Shown: piece by piece, positions 23,610 to 24,407 of the stretch | Layout of the letters: each line of letters opens with the position of its first letter | Numbering within the stretch: position 1 is the first letter of the stretch | From: Bacteroidales bacterium | GTDB taxonomy: Bacteria > Bacteroidota > Bacteroidia > Bacteroidales > WCHB1-69 | DNA: 24,407 bases | Assembly (NCBI GenBank): GCA_031264975.1 | Contig: JAISDH010000309.1 | Coordinates: 1-24,407, forward strand | Direction: 5' to 3' | The notes under the pieces: generated by a model | The model's database searches: none | What the model was told of the DNA's origin: nothing | The model's input: the letters and a program-made list of their open reading frames with translations, nothing else | Position numbers and translations under genes: made by a program

Positions 23610-23934
23610 GCTGCAAGGTGTTACGTCTTGATGAATTGATTGAAGGCAAGCGCTTTGCATATGTCGCTGAAAATTTAAACGGCAGCTGTAAATCAAATCA
23701 TTATCAAACTCTGCCCGATCACAGGACATTTTGGACGAAGCAGGGTATTGTTTGTTTGGGTTTCTTTTTTTAAAAAATGAAGATGCAAAATTACTCCGCG
23801 GCTTGGCGGAAGATTTAATTATCACGCTTGATGAAGATCCCATAGCTGTTGAACTCGGAGCGCTGAGGCTTATGGTTAACAGCCATTTATGGTTTTGGGC
23901 ATTACCGTCATCATTCCATTTTTCATTTATTTAA
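23594..23934 (+). CDS. Possible phage ORF interrupted by a -1 frame change
   Basis: The frame from ATG 23594 (MAAIIGCKVLRLDELIEGKR…) ends at TAA 23771-23773, immediately after a T7 run. The -1 frame covering the same region continues as FLFLKNEDAKLLRGLAEDLI and TLDEDPIAVELGALRLMVN to 23934. Together they make a coding-like protein of about 110 residues. This may be a frameshifted gene, slippage on T7, or two small genes. I do not recognise it. Confidence 0.35.
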
Positions 23935-23959
23935 TAAATAACAATTACAAGCCCCATAT

Positions 23960-24407
23960 TGAACTTACCCCCCAAAGTTTGACGTATTAATATTTAAATA
24001 TATTAGCGCTGAGTTCGGTATTTCACCGGGCTCATTGCATTTAAAGACATTTTGATTCTGTCGTTATTGTAATATCGGATATATTCTTCAAGATCAGCTT
24101 TAAAATGTTCCACAGAATCAAATTTTTGTAACTATAGCAATGCTGACTTTAGATGCCTGAAGAAATTTTCAATAATAGCATTATCCAGACACTTTCCTTT
24201 TCTAGACATACTTTGTATAATTCCTTTTTGTTTAAGTCTATATTAATAATTCTGATGCTGATATTGCCATCCCTGATCAGAGTGTAAGATCAGCTTACTA
24301 TTATCAGGAATTTTCTTAAAGGCTTTTTCCAACATATTCATTATTTGTTGGAGAGTAGGATGATCAGATAGGTTATAACTGATAATTTCCCCATTAAATA
24401 AATCAAT
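23960..24407 (-). mobile_element. IS3-family element end, transposase pseudogene, runs off window
   Basis: TGAACTTACCCCCCAAAGTTTGACG (quoted in parts: TGAACTTACC, then CCCCAAAGTTTGACG; 23960-23984) has the look of an IS3-group terminal repeat. The OrfB integrase domain follows on the minus strand (stop at 24003-24005): INSIDE it read LILHSDQGWQYQHQNY, QSMSRKGKCLDNAIIENFF and EYIRYYNNDRIKMSLNAMSP. Two in-frame stops interrupt it, a TAA after QHQNY and a TAG after LKSALL where relatives have Tyr. It is probably dead, and the rest lies beyond the right edge. Confidence 0.8.

Overview
The window looks like accessory DNA from a Bacteroidales chromosome (Bacteroides, Parabacteroides or Dysgonomonas type). 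Evidence: -7 elements of the form TAnnTTTG, lipoproteins with a Cys-Asp-rich start, CarboxypepD_reg/TonB-type outer-membrane proteins, and IS1, IS3 and IS1595 remnants related to Bacteroidetes elements. The genus cannot be fixed from sequence alone.

Region 1 (about 424-7489) is an RNA-repair island and the most interesting part. A WYL-domain regulator diverges from a Ro60/Rsr (TROVE + vWA) gene. The Ro gene is split by a -1 frame change at an A6 run inside its vWA domain. About 1 kb follows with no plausible protein gene but with a tandem array of structured RNAs. Six are Y-RNA-like units, each with complementary ends, a shared 5' signature (…GCCGUA…AAGRG-UUACUUCG) and, in most, a T-arm mimic. 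One is a further tRNA-like unit with a perfect 7-bp acceptor stem and a long internal insert. Three units carry a T-arm followed by an acceptor-like stem closed by a GCAA tetraloop, so the tRNA module is circularly permuted as in YrlA RNAs. Then come rtcB (RNA ligase) and two overlapping minimal nucleotidyltransferases. This recalls the Salmonella rsr-yrl-rtcBA locus, but with a WYL protein in place of RtcR, no RtcA or archease in the window, an expanded RNA array and two nucleotidyltransferases. A plausible role (inference) is sensing or repairing cleaved tRNA.

Region 2 (about 7571-10412, minus strand) is the wreck of a RiPP/secreted-peptide cluster: the SPASM end of a radical-SAM maturase, an intact outer-membrane beta-barrel protein, and a C39 peptidase-transporter fragment. 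Matching 15-bp inverted sequences lie at 10-24 and 10510-10524, and an IS1595-type transposase remnant follows.

Region 3 (about 11541-21390) is a metal-homeostasis block. A minus-strand operon encodes a His/Cys-rich small protein, a TonB-dependent receptor and a DUF4625 lipoprotein. It diverges from a Fur/Zur-type regulator across a shared palindrome. Downstream are a second His-rich membrane protein with its own palindromic operator and an intact heavy-metal RND efflux system (adaptor, pump, outer-membrane factor). Uptake receptor, metal sensor and efflux pump are side by side.

Region 4 (21435-24407) holds a VOC-family protein, a decayed IS1 element, a LexA/CI-like S24 phage repressor with a perfect 22-bp operator palindrome, small divergent phage-like ORFs, and the end of an IS3 transposase with two in-frame stops.
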